From NCBI RefSeq assembly GCF_004365355.1, contig NZ_SODP01000002.1, positions 1,235,838 to 1,299,837 on the forward strand: a stretch of DNA of 64,000 bases. Direction: 5' to 3'. The stretch is from Kribbella pratensis. Its GTDB lineage: Bacteria; Actinomycetota; Actinomycetes; Propionibacteriales; Kribbellaceae. A program made the translations under genes and the position numbers. This document shows, piece after piece, positions 1 to 8,419 of the stretch (position 1 is the first letter of the stretch; each line of letters begins with the position of its first letter). The notes beneath the pieces are model-generated. The model was not told the DNA's origin and made no database searches. It saw nothing but the letters and a program-made list of their open reading frames with translations.

Positions 1-364
1 GGCGATCAGCGCGCTGGTCAAGTGGTCGGTCTTCTCGCTCGCCACCGGCCGTCGCAGCAAGGTCGACCTCCACACCGAGCGGTACTTCGAGATCGCCGAT
101 GACCCGTCGCTGGACTACGACGCGAAGGTGGACGCCTATCTGGCCCTCGCGGACGAGTACTTCGAAACCCCGAAGTACCACGAATGGTGTGCGGCTCATC
201 TGGGCGACTTCGACCTCCGCGTCCGCGACTGGGTCGCCGGCCCCGACTTCGACCGTCTGCTGCGCGAGACGGTCGTCGCGACGTACCCGGAGCACGAGCA
301 GGAGAAGTTCCACGCCCACTTCAAGGGCCTGACCGACCTCTGGCTGGCGGATCAGGCAGGCTAG
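1..364 (+). CDS. Hypothetical protein, C-terminal part (5' end outside window)
   Basis: The reading frame is open from the window edge and ends with TAG at 362-364. About 120 residues are visible; they are rich in aromatic and acidic residues, with no transmembrane segment and no motif I recognise. The tail reads FHAHFKGLTDLWLADQAG. The next gene starts 5 bp downstream on the same strand, so the two are probably one operon, perhaps with a shared role in the amidohydrolase pathway (inference). The N-terminal domain is missing, so no function is assigned. Confidence 0.7.
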   Translation, partial: AISALVKWSVFSLATGRRSKVDLHTERYFEIADDPSLDYDAKVDAYLALADEYFETPKYHEWCAAHLGDFDLRVRDWVAGPDFDRLLRETVVATYPEHEQEKFHAHFKGLTDLWLADQAG

Positions 365-369
365 AGGGC

Positions 370-1254
370 GTGCGTGACGCGGAGGTACCGGACTGGTGGC
401 GGCGGCTCGGGTTGGATGGGCTGGTGGATGTGCATGTGCATTTCCTGCCGGACCGGGTGATGAATGCGGTCTGGGCGTACTTCGACCAGGCCGGTGAGCA
501 CTACGGGACCGAGTGGCCGATCACGTACCGGACCTCGGTCGAGGAACGGTTGAAGACCCTCTCCGAGCTGGGCGTGCAGGCGTTCCCCGCGCTGGTCTAT
601 CCGCACAAGCCCGGGATGGCGGAGTCGCTCAACTCCTGGGCCCGGGACTTCGCATCGCGCACTCCCGGGTGCGTGCCGAGCGGGACGTTCTTCGACGAGC
701 CCTCAGCGGCCGGCTATGTCCACGAGGCGCTGGAGCTCGGCACGCGCATCTTCAAGGTCCACGTGCAGGTCGGCGACTACGATCCGCGGTCGGGTGAGCT
801 CGACGATGTGTGGGGACAGCTCGCCGAGGCCGGCACTCCAGTGGTCGTGCACTGCGGCTCCGGCCCGATCCCCGGCCGGCACACGGGTCCGGGGCCGATG
901 GGCGAGGTGTTGCGCAGACACCCTCGGCTCACCGCGATCATCGCCCACCTCGGCATGCCGGAGTACGCCGAGCATCTCGCGCTCACGTCGTACCCGAATG
1001 TGCATCTGGACACGACTATGGCGCTGACCCCATTCACCGAGGCGATGATGCCGTTCCCCCGCGAGCTGGTCCCACGGCTGGCCGACCTGCAGGACCGAAT
1101 CGTGCTCGGTACCGACTTCCCCAACATCCCCTACGAGTACGCCGTCCAGCTGGCCTCACTCGACGCGCTCGAACTAGGCGACGACTGGCTGCGCTCGGTG
1201 TGTCGGCACAACGGCGCCCGCCTACTCGGCCTTGCAGGAGCCGCCGAGGGGTGA
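370..1254 (+). CDS. Amidohydrolase family protein (amidohydrolase 2 / TIM-barrel metal hydrolase)
   Basis: About 294 residues. The N-terminal metal-binding motif is visible as DVHVHFLPD about 20 residues from the start. Later come the strand-end histidines VVVHCGSGP and IIAHLGMPEY and the aspartate in VLGTDFPNIPYEY, the usual order H-x-H, H, H, D of the amidohydrolase 2 family (decarboxylases and lactone or amide hydrolases). The GTG at 370 is chosen because it follows the upstream stop by 5 bp and lies just before the first beta strand; longer in-frame extensions would overlap the upstream gene. The substrate is unknown. Its last 33 bp overlap the convergent cation-efflux gene. Confidence 0.85.
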   Translation: MRDAEVPDWWRRLGLDGLVDVHVHFLPDRVMNAVWAYFDQAGEHYGTEWPITYRTSVEERLKTLSELGVQAFPALVYPHKPGMAESLNSWARDFASRTPGCVPSGTFFDEPSAAGYVHEALELGTRIFKVHVQVGDYDPRSGELDDVWGQLAEAGTPVVVHCGSGPIPGRHTGPGPMGEVLRRHPRLTAIIAHLGMPEYAEHLALTSYPNVHLDTTMALTPFTEAMMPFPRELVPRLADLQDRIVLGTDFPNIPYEYAVQLASLDALELGDDWLRSVCRHNGARLLGLAGAAEG

Positions 1255-1896
1255 GCAGCAGCCCTCACCTCGCCAGGCCTCGACGCCCTCGCGGACTGCC
1301 ACAGCGGCGATGATCAGGCCGGCGATCGGATCTGCCCAGGACCAGCCGAGGGTTGCGTTCAGCACCAGGCCGACCAGGAGCACCGCGGACAGATAGGTGC
1401 AGAGCAGCGTCTGCGCCGAGTCCGCAACAACCGCGTTCGAGCCCAGCGCTTTGCCTGTGCGTCGTTGAGCCCAGGACAGGAACGGCATCACGATCAAGGA
1501 CGCGATCGCCAGACCGATGCCGACCGGAGACGTGTCCGGATCGGCTCCGGTGATCAGGCTGCGCGCCGACTCGAAACCGACGTACGCGGCGAGGACGAAG
1601 AAGGAGAAGGCGAGCAGACGAAGGGCTCGGCGTTCGCGGGACTCCGGGAGCGGGTGGCGGAACTGCCAGAGGATGATCAGGCCGCTCGAAACCTCGACGA
1701 CCGAGTCCAGCCCGAATCCGACTAGGGCCACCGAGCCGGCGACGATCCCGGACGAGACTGCGACGACGGCCTCGATCACGTTGTAGGTGACGGAGGCCCC
1801 GGCCAGCAGTTGGGCGCGGCGACCGAGGCGGCGACGCTCGGCAGGGTCGACGACCCAGGCCGAGCCCGCGGAGCCGAGCTGCAGCGGTTCAGCCAT
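1222..1896 (-). CDS. Cation diffusion facilitator-type transporter (short form)
   Basis: 224 residues with five to six hydrophobic helices. The helix-2 segment GFGLDSVVEVSSG and the later WADPIAGLIIAAVAVREG match the metal-site helices of cation efflux (CDF) proteins. The usual cytoplasmic C-terminal dimer domain is absent; the protein ends soon after the last helix with a Cys-rich tail (GCCSPLGGSC) that could bind metal. It overlaps the upstream ArsR-type gene by 8 bp, so the two are translationally coupled. The likely role is proton-coupled export of a divalent metal, controlled by the neighbouring sensor. Metal identity is inferred from that sensor only. Confidence 0.85.
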   Translation of the reverse strand: MAEPLQLGSAGSAWVVDPAERRRLGRRAQLLAGASVTYNVIEAVVAVSSGIVAGSVALVGFGLDSVVEVSSGLIILWQFRHPLPESRERRALRLLAFSFFVLAAYVGFESARSLITGADPDTSPVGIGLAIASLIVMPFLSWAQRRTGKALGSNAVVADSAQTLLCTYLSAVLLVGLVLNATLGWSWADPIAGLIIAAVAVREGVEAWRGEGCCSPLGGSCKAE

Positions 1897-2239
1897 GATT
1901 CAGCCCGTAGTTCGGGCAGAGGGCGACGGCGTCGCCGGTGAGGCCGAGGAGGCGCTCGGCCGCAGCGAGCAGGTCCATCGTCGCCTCGGGGTGCGACAGG
2001 CTGAAAAACGAAGCCCGCCCTTGCGGTCGCGACTCGACCAGCCCGCAGTCCCGCAGACACGCAAGATGCTTGGACACGGTCGACTGCGCCAGCCCCAGGT
2101 GCTCGGTCAGATCCACGACCCGGTGCTCCCCCAACGCAAGGTGCCGCACGATCGCCAACCGCGACGCATCACTGAAACCGTGGAACAAGCAGCTCGCGAC
2201 CGCCAGCGCCGAGGCCTCATCCACCACATCCATCGCCAT
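1889..2239 (-). CDS. ArsR/SmtB-family metal sensor, CmtR-like
   Basis: 116 residues. The winged-helix core contains FSDASRLAIVRHLALGEHRVVDLTEHLGLAQ followed by a recognition helix STVSKHLACLRDCGLV. The C-x3-C pair in ACLRDCG and a C-terminal Cys in ALCPNYG match the arrangement of the Cd/Pb ligands of mycobacterial CmtR (two Cys in the recognition helix and one in the tail). It precedes and overlaps the CDF transporter gene, so it very likely represses this efflux operon until metal binds. An N-terminal extra Cys (SCLFHG) is also present. Confident for the family, moderate for the metal. Confidence 0.88.
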   Translation of the reverse strand: MAMDVVDEASALAVASCLFHGFSDASRLAIVRHLALGEHRVVDLTEHLGLAQSTVSKHLACLRDCGLVESRPQGRASFFSLSHPEATMDLLAAAERLLGLTGDAVALCPNYGLNHG

Positions 2240-2298
2240 TCGACGATGTTATCGCACCTGAGCGAACTCCGCACCCCGCCGTCCCCAGGCCCCGTCGG

Positions 2299-3054
2299 TC
2301 ACCGGACGCGGGTGAGGACGTACGCCGTGGGGGTGGCTCCGTTGTACTTGAGGAGGCGTTGGCGGACGACCTTGAGAGCACGGTGTCGCTGGATCGCGTT
2401 CTGTAGAAGGCGTTTGTCCTCGGTCAGCAGGACGGCGCGACCGTCGGCGGCGAGGACGCGGTCGACCTCGCGCAGGACTGCCGGGTACAGCGTGCGGTTG
2501 AGCTCGTGACTGCCGACCTGCTTGCCGAACGGCAGATTCGTGACGACGCGATCCACGCTTCGGTTTTTCAGCGGCAACGCGTCGGCCTTCGCCTCCACGA
2601 GGTCGTGGGCCTGGTTCCTGGACGCGATCTCGAGTGCGCGGGGGTCGTGATCCGTCCCGATGACGTGGGCGCCCGGCGCACGACGGCGTACCGCTCGAAG
2701 AATTGTTCCCGTACCGCAGAACGGATCGACCACGCGATGCCCCGGCCGGACCTTCGCCAGCCGGACGAGCACCTCGGCGACCACCGGATTCGTTGACCAC
2801 GGCAACCGCTCCAGCCGGCCGAAGCGGCGCATCCAGGACAACGACGAGACCTCGACCGCCGGTCTGCCCGGATCACCGACGGCGATCGTGAAATAGAGCG
2901 TGCAGGCAACGAGTTCGTCCCACGGACCGTCGACCGCACACTCGACGGTCTCGGCGGACAGCTGACAGATCGAGCGGACGGACGGCATCGCACGCAACTC
3001 CTCCAGGAGGAGATCGGCGGCGCCATCGATGGTGCGCAGGACAAGGTGTGGCAC
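2299..3054 (-). CDS. Putative RNA methyltransferase (UPF0020/TrmN-like, class I SAM fold)
   Basis: 251 residues. The SAM-binding motif DPFCGTGT is at residues 110-117 and the catalytic NLPFGK (a variant of NPPY/F) at about 173-178. Both are diagnostic of the THUMP-associated N2-guanine or related RNA/DNA methyltransferases. The first ~95 residues form a small N-terminal domain where THUMP would be expected but look shortened. The C-terminus ends in a basic stretch (LKYNGATPTAYVLTRVR). It stands alone between the ArsR operon and a divergent GNAT gene. The target (probably tRNA guanine) is inferred. Confidence 0.82.
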   Translation of the reverse strand: MPHLVLRTIDGAADLLLEELRAMPSVRSICQLSAETVECAVDGPWDELVACTLYFTIAVGDPGRPAVEVSSLSWMRRFGRLERLPWSTNPVVAEVLVRLAKVRPGHRVVDPFCGTGTILRAVRRRAPGAHVIGTDHDPRALEIASRNQAHDLVEAKADALPLKNRSVDRVVTNLPFGKQVGSHELNRTLYPAVLREVDRVLAADGRAVLLTEDKRLLQNAIQRHRALKVVRQRLLKYNGATPTAYVLTRVR

Positions 3055-3229
3055 GGCAATGCTCCTGAAGGCTCGCGATCGACGGAACAGTCGAAGCGCG
3101 GCGTACGCACGACACAGCCGGCCGACTCCGTCCGGAGCCGGCCGCGGCCGTACCTACGCCTTCAGAAACACGACATCGGTGGCAGGGTATTCGGTCGCGC
3201 CACCGATCCTCATCTGATTTTGTTGGCGG

Positions 3230-3691
3230 ATGGCAGACGTGGAGGAACGGCCGGCCGACGACGCGGAGCTGGCCGTCCTGTTGAAGGCCGCGTTCGACGA
3301 GCTCGTCTCGCGGAACGGGGCCGAGGGACGGACGCAGGTCAAGGACGGAGCGCGGTACTTCGTGGCGCTCGACGACGATGGCCGGGCCGTCGGGTGCGGC
3401 GCCGTCCAGGTGTTCGAGCCGGGCAGTGCTCATCCGGGCGACGCCGAGGTCAAGCGGATGTACGTGACACCGACAGCTCGTGGCAAGGGATATGCGCGGG
3501 CGCTACTGGCCGGGCTCGAGCGGGCGGCTCGGGCGAAGGGACATCCGGTTCTCCGCCTGACCACCGGCGAGCGCCAACCGGAGGCGATCGCGCTGTACGA
3601 GTCGAGCGGATTTGTGCAGACGGCTCCATGGGGCAAATACGTCAACGAACCACTGACCCGCTGCTACGGGAAGACCCTCACTAGACTCTGA
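3230..3691 (+). CDS. GNAT-family N-acetyltransferase
   Basis: 153 residues, the normal size for a single GNAT domain. The acetyl-CoA-binding loop is visible as RMYVTPTARGKGYARALL (R/Q-x-x-G-x-G/A), followed by the final strand ALYESSGF. The substrate cannot be told from the sequence. The start ATG at 3230 gives a protein beginning MADVEERPADDAE. The stop is followed 2 bp later by the start of a methyltransferase gene, so the two are co-transcribed. Confidence 0.87.
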   Translation: MADVEERPADDAELAVLLKAAFDELVSRNGAEGRTQVKDGARYFVALDDDGRAVGCGAVQVFEPGSAHPGDAEVKRMYVTPTARGKGYARALLAGLERAARAKGHPVLRLTTGERQPEAIALYESSGFVQTAPWGKYVNEPLTRCYGKTLTRL

Positions 3692-3693
3692 CA

Positions 3694-4398
3694 ATGTCGC
3701 GGATCCACACGGTCGATCAACTGCTGGACGTACTCGATCAGATGGTGGCCTCGAGCGGCCGCGGCGATCGATCACATGCCTCCGCGGCGGAGTACTGGAC
3801 CGGGTTGTTGACGACGCCTGGACATCCACTGACCAGCCGGTTGCCGGACGAGCCGTTGGTTGATTGGCATGAGCGCGGCTTGCTCGGTGATCTCGCGGGC
3901 GCGCGGGTGCTCGACGTCGGGTGCGGCGCCGGACGCAACACCCGGTGGTTCGCCGAACAGGGAGCCACGGTCGAGGCGGTCGATCTCGCCGGCGAACTGC
4001 TCGACGCGATCCGTCCGACCATGCCTGCATCAGTCACCTTGACCGCACTCGACGTGCTGCGGGATCCGCTGCCGGCCGGCCCGTTCGACCTGGTGTACGA
4101 CTCGGGCTGCTTCCACCACATCGCGCCACACCGGCGCATCACCTACCTCGACCGCATCCTTCCCCTGGTCCGCGGCCGGTTCGCAGTCGTCACCTTCGCG
4201 GCGGAGCGGATGGAGACCCCGAGCGACCTCGACATCGTCACCACCGGCGACACCTACGGCGGCATGACGTTCTCCCTCGACGACCTCCGCACGATCTTCG
4301 CCACCCTCACCCCGGTCGAGCTCCGCCCCGTAAACCCCGCCCGCCCCAACACCTTCGCCCCCGACTTCCTGAACACCGCGCTCTTCACCAACCTGTAG
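3694..4398 (+). CDS. Class I SAM-dependent methyltransferase
   Basis: 234 residues. Motif I is VLDVGCGAGRNTRWFAEQG, with the acidic end of strand 2 in VEAVDLAG and motif IV FDLVYDSGCFHHIAPHRR. This is the TehB/UbiE-type small-molecule methyltransferase fold. The C-terminal half has the MTFSLDDLRTIF pattern common in this group. It starts 2 bp after the GNAT gene. The substrate is unknown. About 280 bp without a recognisable gene follow before the glycosidase. Confidence 0.87.
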   Translation: MSRIHTVDQLLDVLDQMVASSGRGDRSHASAAEYWTGLLTTPGHPLTSRLPDEPLVDWHERGLLGDLAGARVLDVGCGAGRNTRWFAEQGATVEAVDLAGELLDAIRPTMPASVTLTALDVLRDPLPAGPFDLVYDSGCFHHIAPHRRITYLDRILPLVRGRFAVVTFAAERMETPSDLDIVTTGDTYGGMTFSLDDLRTIFATLTPVELRPVNPARPNTFAPDFLNTALFTNL

Positions 4399-4610
4399 CG
4401 ACTCGGCTACCGGCGCGTCGTCAGTCGGCGTCTGCGGACGTGGGGCACTGATCAACTGAGGCCGGCCGGCTGCGGTGAGGCGTGGCCACGCGTGCGGTGC
4501 CGTCGTTCGGGTGGGGGTGTGGCGGGTTGGTCAGTGTCGGCGGTCCGCTCCGCCATGCCGCCGGGACTCGGGAGCCGGCGCGAGTGGTGACCCCATTTGC
4601 TCCGCACCCA

Positions 4611-4637
4611 TTGATGCACTGATTTCAACGTTGTAAA
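4611..4637 (+). promoter_or_regulatory. Candidate promoter with a LacI-like operator upstream of the GH2 gene
   Basis: TTGATG (4611-4616) and TGTAAA (4632-4637), 15 bp apart, could be -35 and -10 elements. The -10 overlaps a near-palindrome TTTCAACGTTGTAAA (4623-4637) centred on CAACGTTG, the CG-centred layout typical of LacI-family sugar operators. No LacI gene is present in the window, so the regulator would be encoded elsewhere. Confidence 0.4.
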
Positions 4638-4678
4638 GTGCGGGTGTCCCGCCACCGATCAGCTTCACGGGAGAGTTC

Positions 4679-6487
4679 ATGTCGCAGCCTCGTGCGGAGT
4701 ATCCGCGTCCGCAGTTCGTTCGTTCGGAGTGGGTGAATCTGAACGGTGACTGGCAGTTCGAGATCGACCTGTCGGACTCCGGGCTGGAGCGAGGGCTGCG
4801 GGAGCGGGAGCTGACGCAGCGCATCGTCGTACCGTTCGCGCCCGAGACCGAGTTGTCCGGGATCGAGGACGTCGACTTCCTGGAAGCGGTCTGGTATCGC
4901 ACCACCGTCACGATCCCCGCCGACTGGGCCGGCAAGGAGGCCGTGCTGCACTTCCAGGCAGTCGACCACGACGCGACCGTCTGGGTGAACGGCGTCGAGG
5001 TCGTCCGGCACCGCGGCGGGTTCACGCCGTTCAGCGCCAACCTCCGCCACGTTGCCGCCCCGGGCGAAGAAGCAACGATCGTCGTCCGCGCGCGCGACAG
5101 CCACCGCGGTCCGCAGGCGCGCGGCAAGCAGAGCCAGCTGTACTTCAACCACAGCTGCCTGTACACCCGCACCACCGGCATCTGGCAGACCGTCTGGCTC
5201 GAAGCAGTGCCCCCGGTGCACCTGAAGCGCCCGCGCATCACCCCGGACGTCGCCGGCTCGAGCTTCCACCTCGAAGTCCCGGTCTCCGCGAACAAGCCCG
5301 GCCACACGATCCGCGCCACCCTCAAGGACGCCGACGGGGAGGTCACCACGGCCGACGTACGCGCCGACCTGGACCTCGCCCCGCGCCTGACCCTCCAGCT
5401 CCCGGCCGAACGCGTCCGCCTCTGGGACACCACCGACCCGCACCTGTACGACGTACGCCTCGAGCTGATCGATGCCGATGGCAACGTTATTGACCAGGCC
5501 GACTCGTACGCCGGTCTGCGCTCGGTGAGCATCAACGGTAAGGCGATCCTGATCAACGGCAAGCACGTGTACCAGCGGCTCGTGCTGGACCAGGGGTACT
5601 GGCCGGAGAGCCTGATGACCGCGCCGTCCGAGGAGGCGCTGATCCGCGACATCGAGCTCAGCCTGGCGGCCGGGTTCAACGGCGCGCGCCTGCACCAGAA
5701 GGTGTTCGAGGAGCGGTTCCTGTACCAAGCGGACCGGCTCGGCTACCTGGTCTGGGGCGAGTTCGGCGACTGGGGCTCCGGCGTCGGCAACACCGACAAC
5801 GACAACCAGCAGCCGACGGCGTCGTACGTCGCCCAGTGGCTCGAGGCGGTCGAGCGCGACTACAGCCACCCGAGCATCGTCGGCTGGTGCCCGCTGAACG
5901 AGACCCACCAGCTGCTGCACGACCGCATCACCCAGCTCGACGATGTCACCCGCGCGATGTTCCTTGCCACCAAGGCAGCCGACACCAGCCGTCCTGTGCT
6001 GGACGCGTCCGGCTACAGCCACCGCGTGCCCGAGACCGACGTCTGGGACTCGCACAACTACGAGCAGGACCCGGCCAAGTTCGCCGAGCAGATGGCGGAC
6101 CTGGTCAACAACAAGCCGTACGGCAACACCGGTGGTCCCGAGGGCAAGCCGATCTCGCTCCCGTACGACGGCCAGCCGTACTTCTGCAGCGAGTTCGGCG
6201 GCATCTGGTGGAACGCCGAGAAGGCCGCCGCCGGGAAGACCGGGAACTCCGCCGACTCATGGGGCTACGGTCAGCGCGTCGCGGACGAGGAGGAGTTCTA
6301 CACCCGCTTCGCCGGCCTGGTCGACGCGCTCCTCGACAACGAGCTGATGTTCGGCTACTGCTACACGCAGCTGACCGACGTCTTCCAGGAAGAGAACGGC
6401 ATCTACAACTTCGACCGCTCCAACAAGCTCGACGTGCCGCGGATCAAGGCGGTCCAGGACCGCCAGGCGGCTTACGAGAAGGACTGA
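4679..6487 (+). CDS. Glycoside hydrolase family 2 protein (beta-galactosidase/glucuronidase-like)
   Basis: 602 residues. The order is an N-terminal jelly-roll sugar-binding domain (NLNGDWQFEID, FQAVDHDATVWVNG), an immunoglobulin-like beta-sandwich, then a TIM barrel. The acid/base Glu is in CPLNE (E408) and the probable nucleophile in FCSEFGG (E505), both as in GH2. There is no signal peptide, so it acts in the cytosol on an imported oligosaccharide. The protein is much shorter than LacZ (about 1000 residues) and resembles compact GH2 enzymes. A GGGAG ribosome-binding site lies upstream of the ATG. The exact sugar is unknown. Confidence 0.9.
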   Translation: MSQPRAEYPRPQFVRSEWVNLNGDWQFEIDLSDSGLERGLRERELTQRIVVPFAPETELSGIEDVDFLEAVWYRTTVTIPADWAGKEAVLHFQAVDHDATVWVNGVEVVRHRGGFTPFSANLRHVAAPGEEATIVVRARDSHRGPQARGKQSQLYFNHSCLYTRTTGIWQTVWLEAVPPVHLKRPRITPDVAGSSFHLEVPVSANKPGHTIRATLKDADGEVTTADVRADLDLAPRLTLQLPAERVRLWDTTDPHLYDVRLELIDADGNVIDQADSYAGLRSVSINGKAILINGKHVYQRLVLDQGYWPESLMTAPSEEALIRDIELSLAAGFNGARLHQKVFEERFLYQADRLGYLVWGEFGDWGSGVGNTDNDNQQPTASYVAQWLEAVERDYSHPSIVGWCPLNETHQLLHDRITQLDDVTRAMFLATKAADTSRPVLDASGYSHRVPETDVWDSHNYEQDPAKFAEQMADLVNNKPYGNTGGPEGKPISLPYDGQPYFCSEFGGIWWNAEKAAAGKTGNSADSWGYGQRVADEEEFYTRFAGLVDALLDNELMFGYCYTQLTDVFQEENGIYNFDRSNKLDVPRIKAVQDRQAAYEKD

Positions 6488-7560
6488 AGTCCGAGGCTGC
6501 CGACCGCGACCAGGACCCAGAGAATCGCTCCGAGCAGGAGCGGCCTGGGTCCTGCGTCGCGCAGCTCACGCGGCCGCAGTGATAGTCCGATGGCAACTAG
6601 TGCGGATGTGATCAGTGTGCTGCCGATGATCGTCAGAGTCGGCAGCCAGGAGTCGGGGACGACGCCCGCGGAGCGCAGGCCCGCGGCGGCGATGAACCCG
6701 ATCAGGAACAGCGGGACGAGCTTGCGCCACGGCAGCGGCTTGCGGATCGACGTCGTGGCGCCGTCGTACGAACCCTCTCCCGCGGCGTCGAGCGCACGAG
6801 CCGCGCGGTTCTCACGCCGGATCTTCAGCGCGACCAGCGTCAGCACGATCGGGATGAGCGTCAGCGAGCGGGTCAGCTTCACCACGATCGCCTGATCGCC
6901 GGCGGCCTGGCTGTACGCGTACCCGGCCGCGACGACGGACGACGTGTCGTTGACCGCAGTACCGGCCCAGAGGCCGAAGGATTCCGAGCTCATCCCGAGC
7001 AGATGGCCGAGCGGCGGGAACGTCAGCACAGCGACGATGTTGAACGTGAAGATCGTCGCCATCGCATAGGCAACCGACGAACGCCGGGCCCCGATCGCGG
7101 CAGTCGCGGCGGCGATCGCGGAGCCGCCACAGATCGCCGTACCGACGCCGATCAGCGTCTGAGTATCTCCGCGTACGCCGAGCAGCCGCCCGAAGAACCA
7201 TGCTCCGCCAAGGGCCAGCGCGAGCGTGCCGAGCATGACCGGCAGCGACGAGACACCGACGCGGGCGACCTGCTGAAGCGACAGACCAGTTCCCAGTACG
7301 ACGATCGACAGCTGGAGCAATGTCTTCGAGGCGAAGTCGTACCCCGGGCGGCAGGCCTCGCTGCGGAGCGGCTGGATGAACAGGCCGGCGATCACTCCGA
7401 GCACGATCCCGAAGACAGGCCCGCCCACAACGGGCACCAGCCGCCCGAGCGGGACCGCCACCGCGGTGATCACCAGGACAGCTGCCAAGCCTGGGATCCG
7501 GGACGCCGGCTTCGCAGCGGCAGCCGAGGTGTGCCGTGGCCTAACCTCAAGGTGCACCAC
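6472..7560 (-). CDS. YeiH/UPF0324-family putative sulfate exporter
   Basis: About 362 residues with 10-11 hydrophobic helices. Typical family signatures are FGIVLGVIAGLF near the N-terminus, FASKTLLQLSIVVLGTGLSL, GTAICGGSAIAAATAAIGA and WAGTAVNDTSSVVAAGYAYS. These are integral membrane anion exporters of poorly known substrate. The GTG at 7560 is chosen since it precedes the first helix and longer starts would run into the divergent gntR promoter. The 3' end overlaps the convergent GH2 gene by 16 bp. A GntR gene is divergent, with a shared operator between. Confidence 0.88.
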   Translation of the reverse strand: MVHLEVRPRHTSAAAAKPASRIPGLAAVLVITAVAVPLGRLVPVVGGPVFGIVLGVIAGLFIQPLRSEACRPGYDFASKTLLQLSIVVLGTGLSLQQVARVGVSSLPVMLGTLALALGGAWFFGRLLGVRGDTQTLIGVGTAICGGSAIAAATAAIGARRSSVAYAMATIFTFNIVAVLTFPPLGHLLGMSSESFGLWAGTAVNDTSSVVAAGYAYSQAAGDQAIVVKLTRSLTLIPIVLTLVALKIRRENRAARALDAAGEGSYDGATTSIRKPLPWRKLVPLFLIGFIAAAGLRSAGVVPDSWLPTLTIIGSTLITSALVAIGLSLRPRELRDAGPRPLLLGAILWVLVAVGSLGLQSFS

Positions 7561-7580
7561 TGAGCCGGTCCTTCCTGCGG

Positions 7581-7596
7581 AAATGTACGCACATTT
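7581..7596. promoter_or_regulatory. Inverted repeat operator AAATGT-N4-ACATTT between yeiH-like and gntR genes
   Basis: AAATGTACGCACATTT has perfect 6-bp arms around a 4-bp centre. It sits in the 79-bp gap between the two divergent starts (7560 and 7640). Inverted repeats with TGT/ACA half-sites are usual for GntR-family regulators, so the adjacent GntR protein most likely controls both directions from here. Confidence 0.6.
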
Positions 7597-7639
7597 ACGG
7601 TAGGAGATGACCGGACATTTAGCAACCCGGAAGGAACGG

Positions 7640-8419
7640 ATGAGCGTGGGCAGGCTGGACCGTGCCGGCGGCGGGCCGCTGTGGAAGCAGTTGCAGGAGG
7701 ATCTCGTCCGGCGACTGCGGTCCGGGGAGTTCGACGACGCCTTCCCCGGAGAGCTCGCGCTGGTCGACGAGTACGAGGTCAGCCGGCACACCGTTCGCCA
7801 GGCGCTCGTTCAGCTGCGGGCCGACGGGCTGATCATCGCCGAGCGCGGACGGCAGCCGCGGGTCGCGACGGTGCCGGAGATCCGGCAGCCGATGGGCGCG
7901 CTCTACAGTCTGTTCTCCTCAGTCGAGGAATCCGGCCTCCCGCAGCGCAGCGCCGTACGCGCGCTCGATATCCGTGCGGACGGCGTGATCGCCGCCCGGC
8001 TCAACCTGGACGGATCCACTCCGCTGCTCTACCTCGAGCGCCTCCGGTACGCCGGTGATGAGCCGCTGGCACTCGACCGCGTGTGGCTCCCCGCGACCCT
8101 CGCGGAACCGCTCCTCGACGCCGACTTCACCCATACGAGCCTCTACAACGAGCTCTCCACCCGCACCGGCATCAATCTGGACCACGGCCGCGAGGACATC
8201 CGCGCAGTGAACCCGAGTCCGTCGGAGCGAGCGCTCCTGCACTGCCCCGCCGACGCCGCGGTCTTCTCGATCGTCCGGCAAGGCACCGCACAGAACCGCG
8301 CGGTCGAGTGGCGCCACACCCTCGTGCGCGGTGACCGATTCGCCCTGTCTGCGGAGTTCTCCGCGAACGCAGGCTACCGTCTGACGCCGAGCACCACGGC
8401 CCTGTCTCAGGCCTGGTGA
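7640..8419 (+). CDS. GntR-family (HutC subfamily) transcriptional regulator
   Basis: About 259 residues. The N-terminal winged helix shows PLWKQLQEDLVRRLRSGEF and the recognition segment YEVSRHTVRQALVQLRADGLI. The C-terminal UTRA ligand-binding domain begins around LYSLFSSVEESGL and ends SAEFSANAGYRL, the HutC type. The ATG at 7640 is preferred over an upstream in-frame ATG because GGAAGGA lies at the right distance. It is divergent from the exporter gene and probably represses it. Its last 13 bp overlap the convergent lysR gene. Confidence 0.9.
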   Translation: MSVGRLDRAGGGPLWKQLQEDLVRRLRSGEFDDAFPGELALVDEYEVSRHTVRQALVQLRADGLIIAERGRQPRVATVPEIRQPMGALYSLFSSVEESGLPQRSAVRALDIRADGVIAARLNLDGSTPLLYLERLRYAGDEPLALDRVWLPATLAEPLLDADFTHTSLYNELSTRTGINLDHGREDIRAVNPSPSERALLHCPADAAVFSIVRQGTAQNRAVEWRHTLVRGDRFALSAEFSANAGYRLTPSTTALSQAW

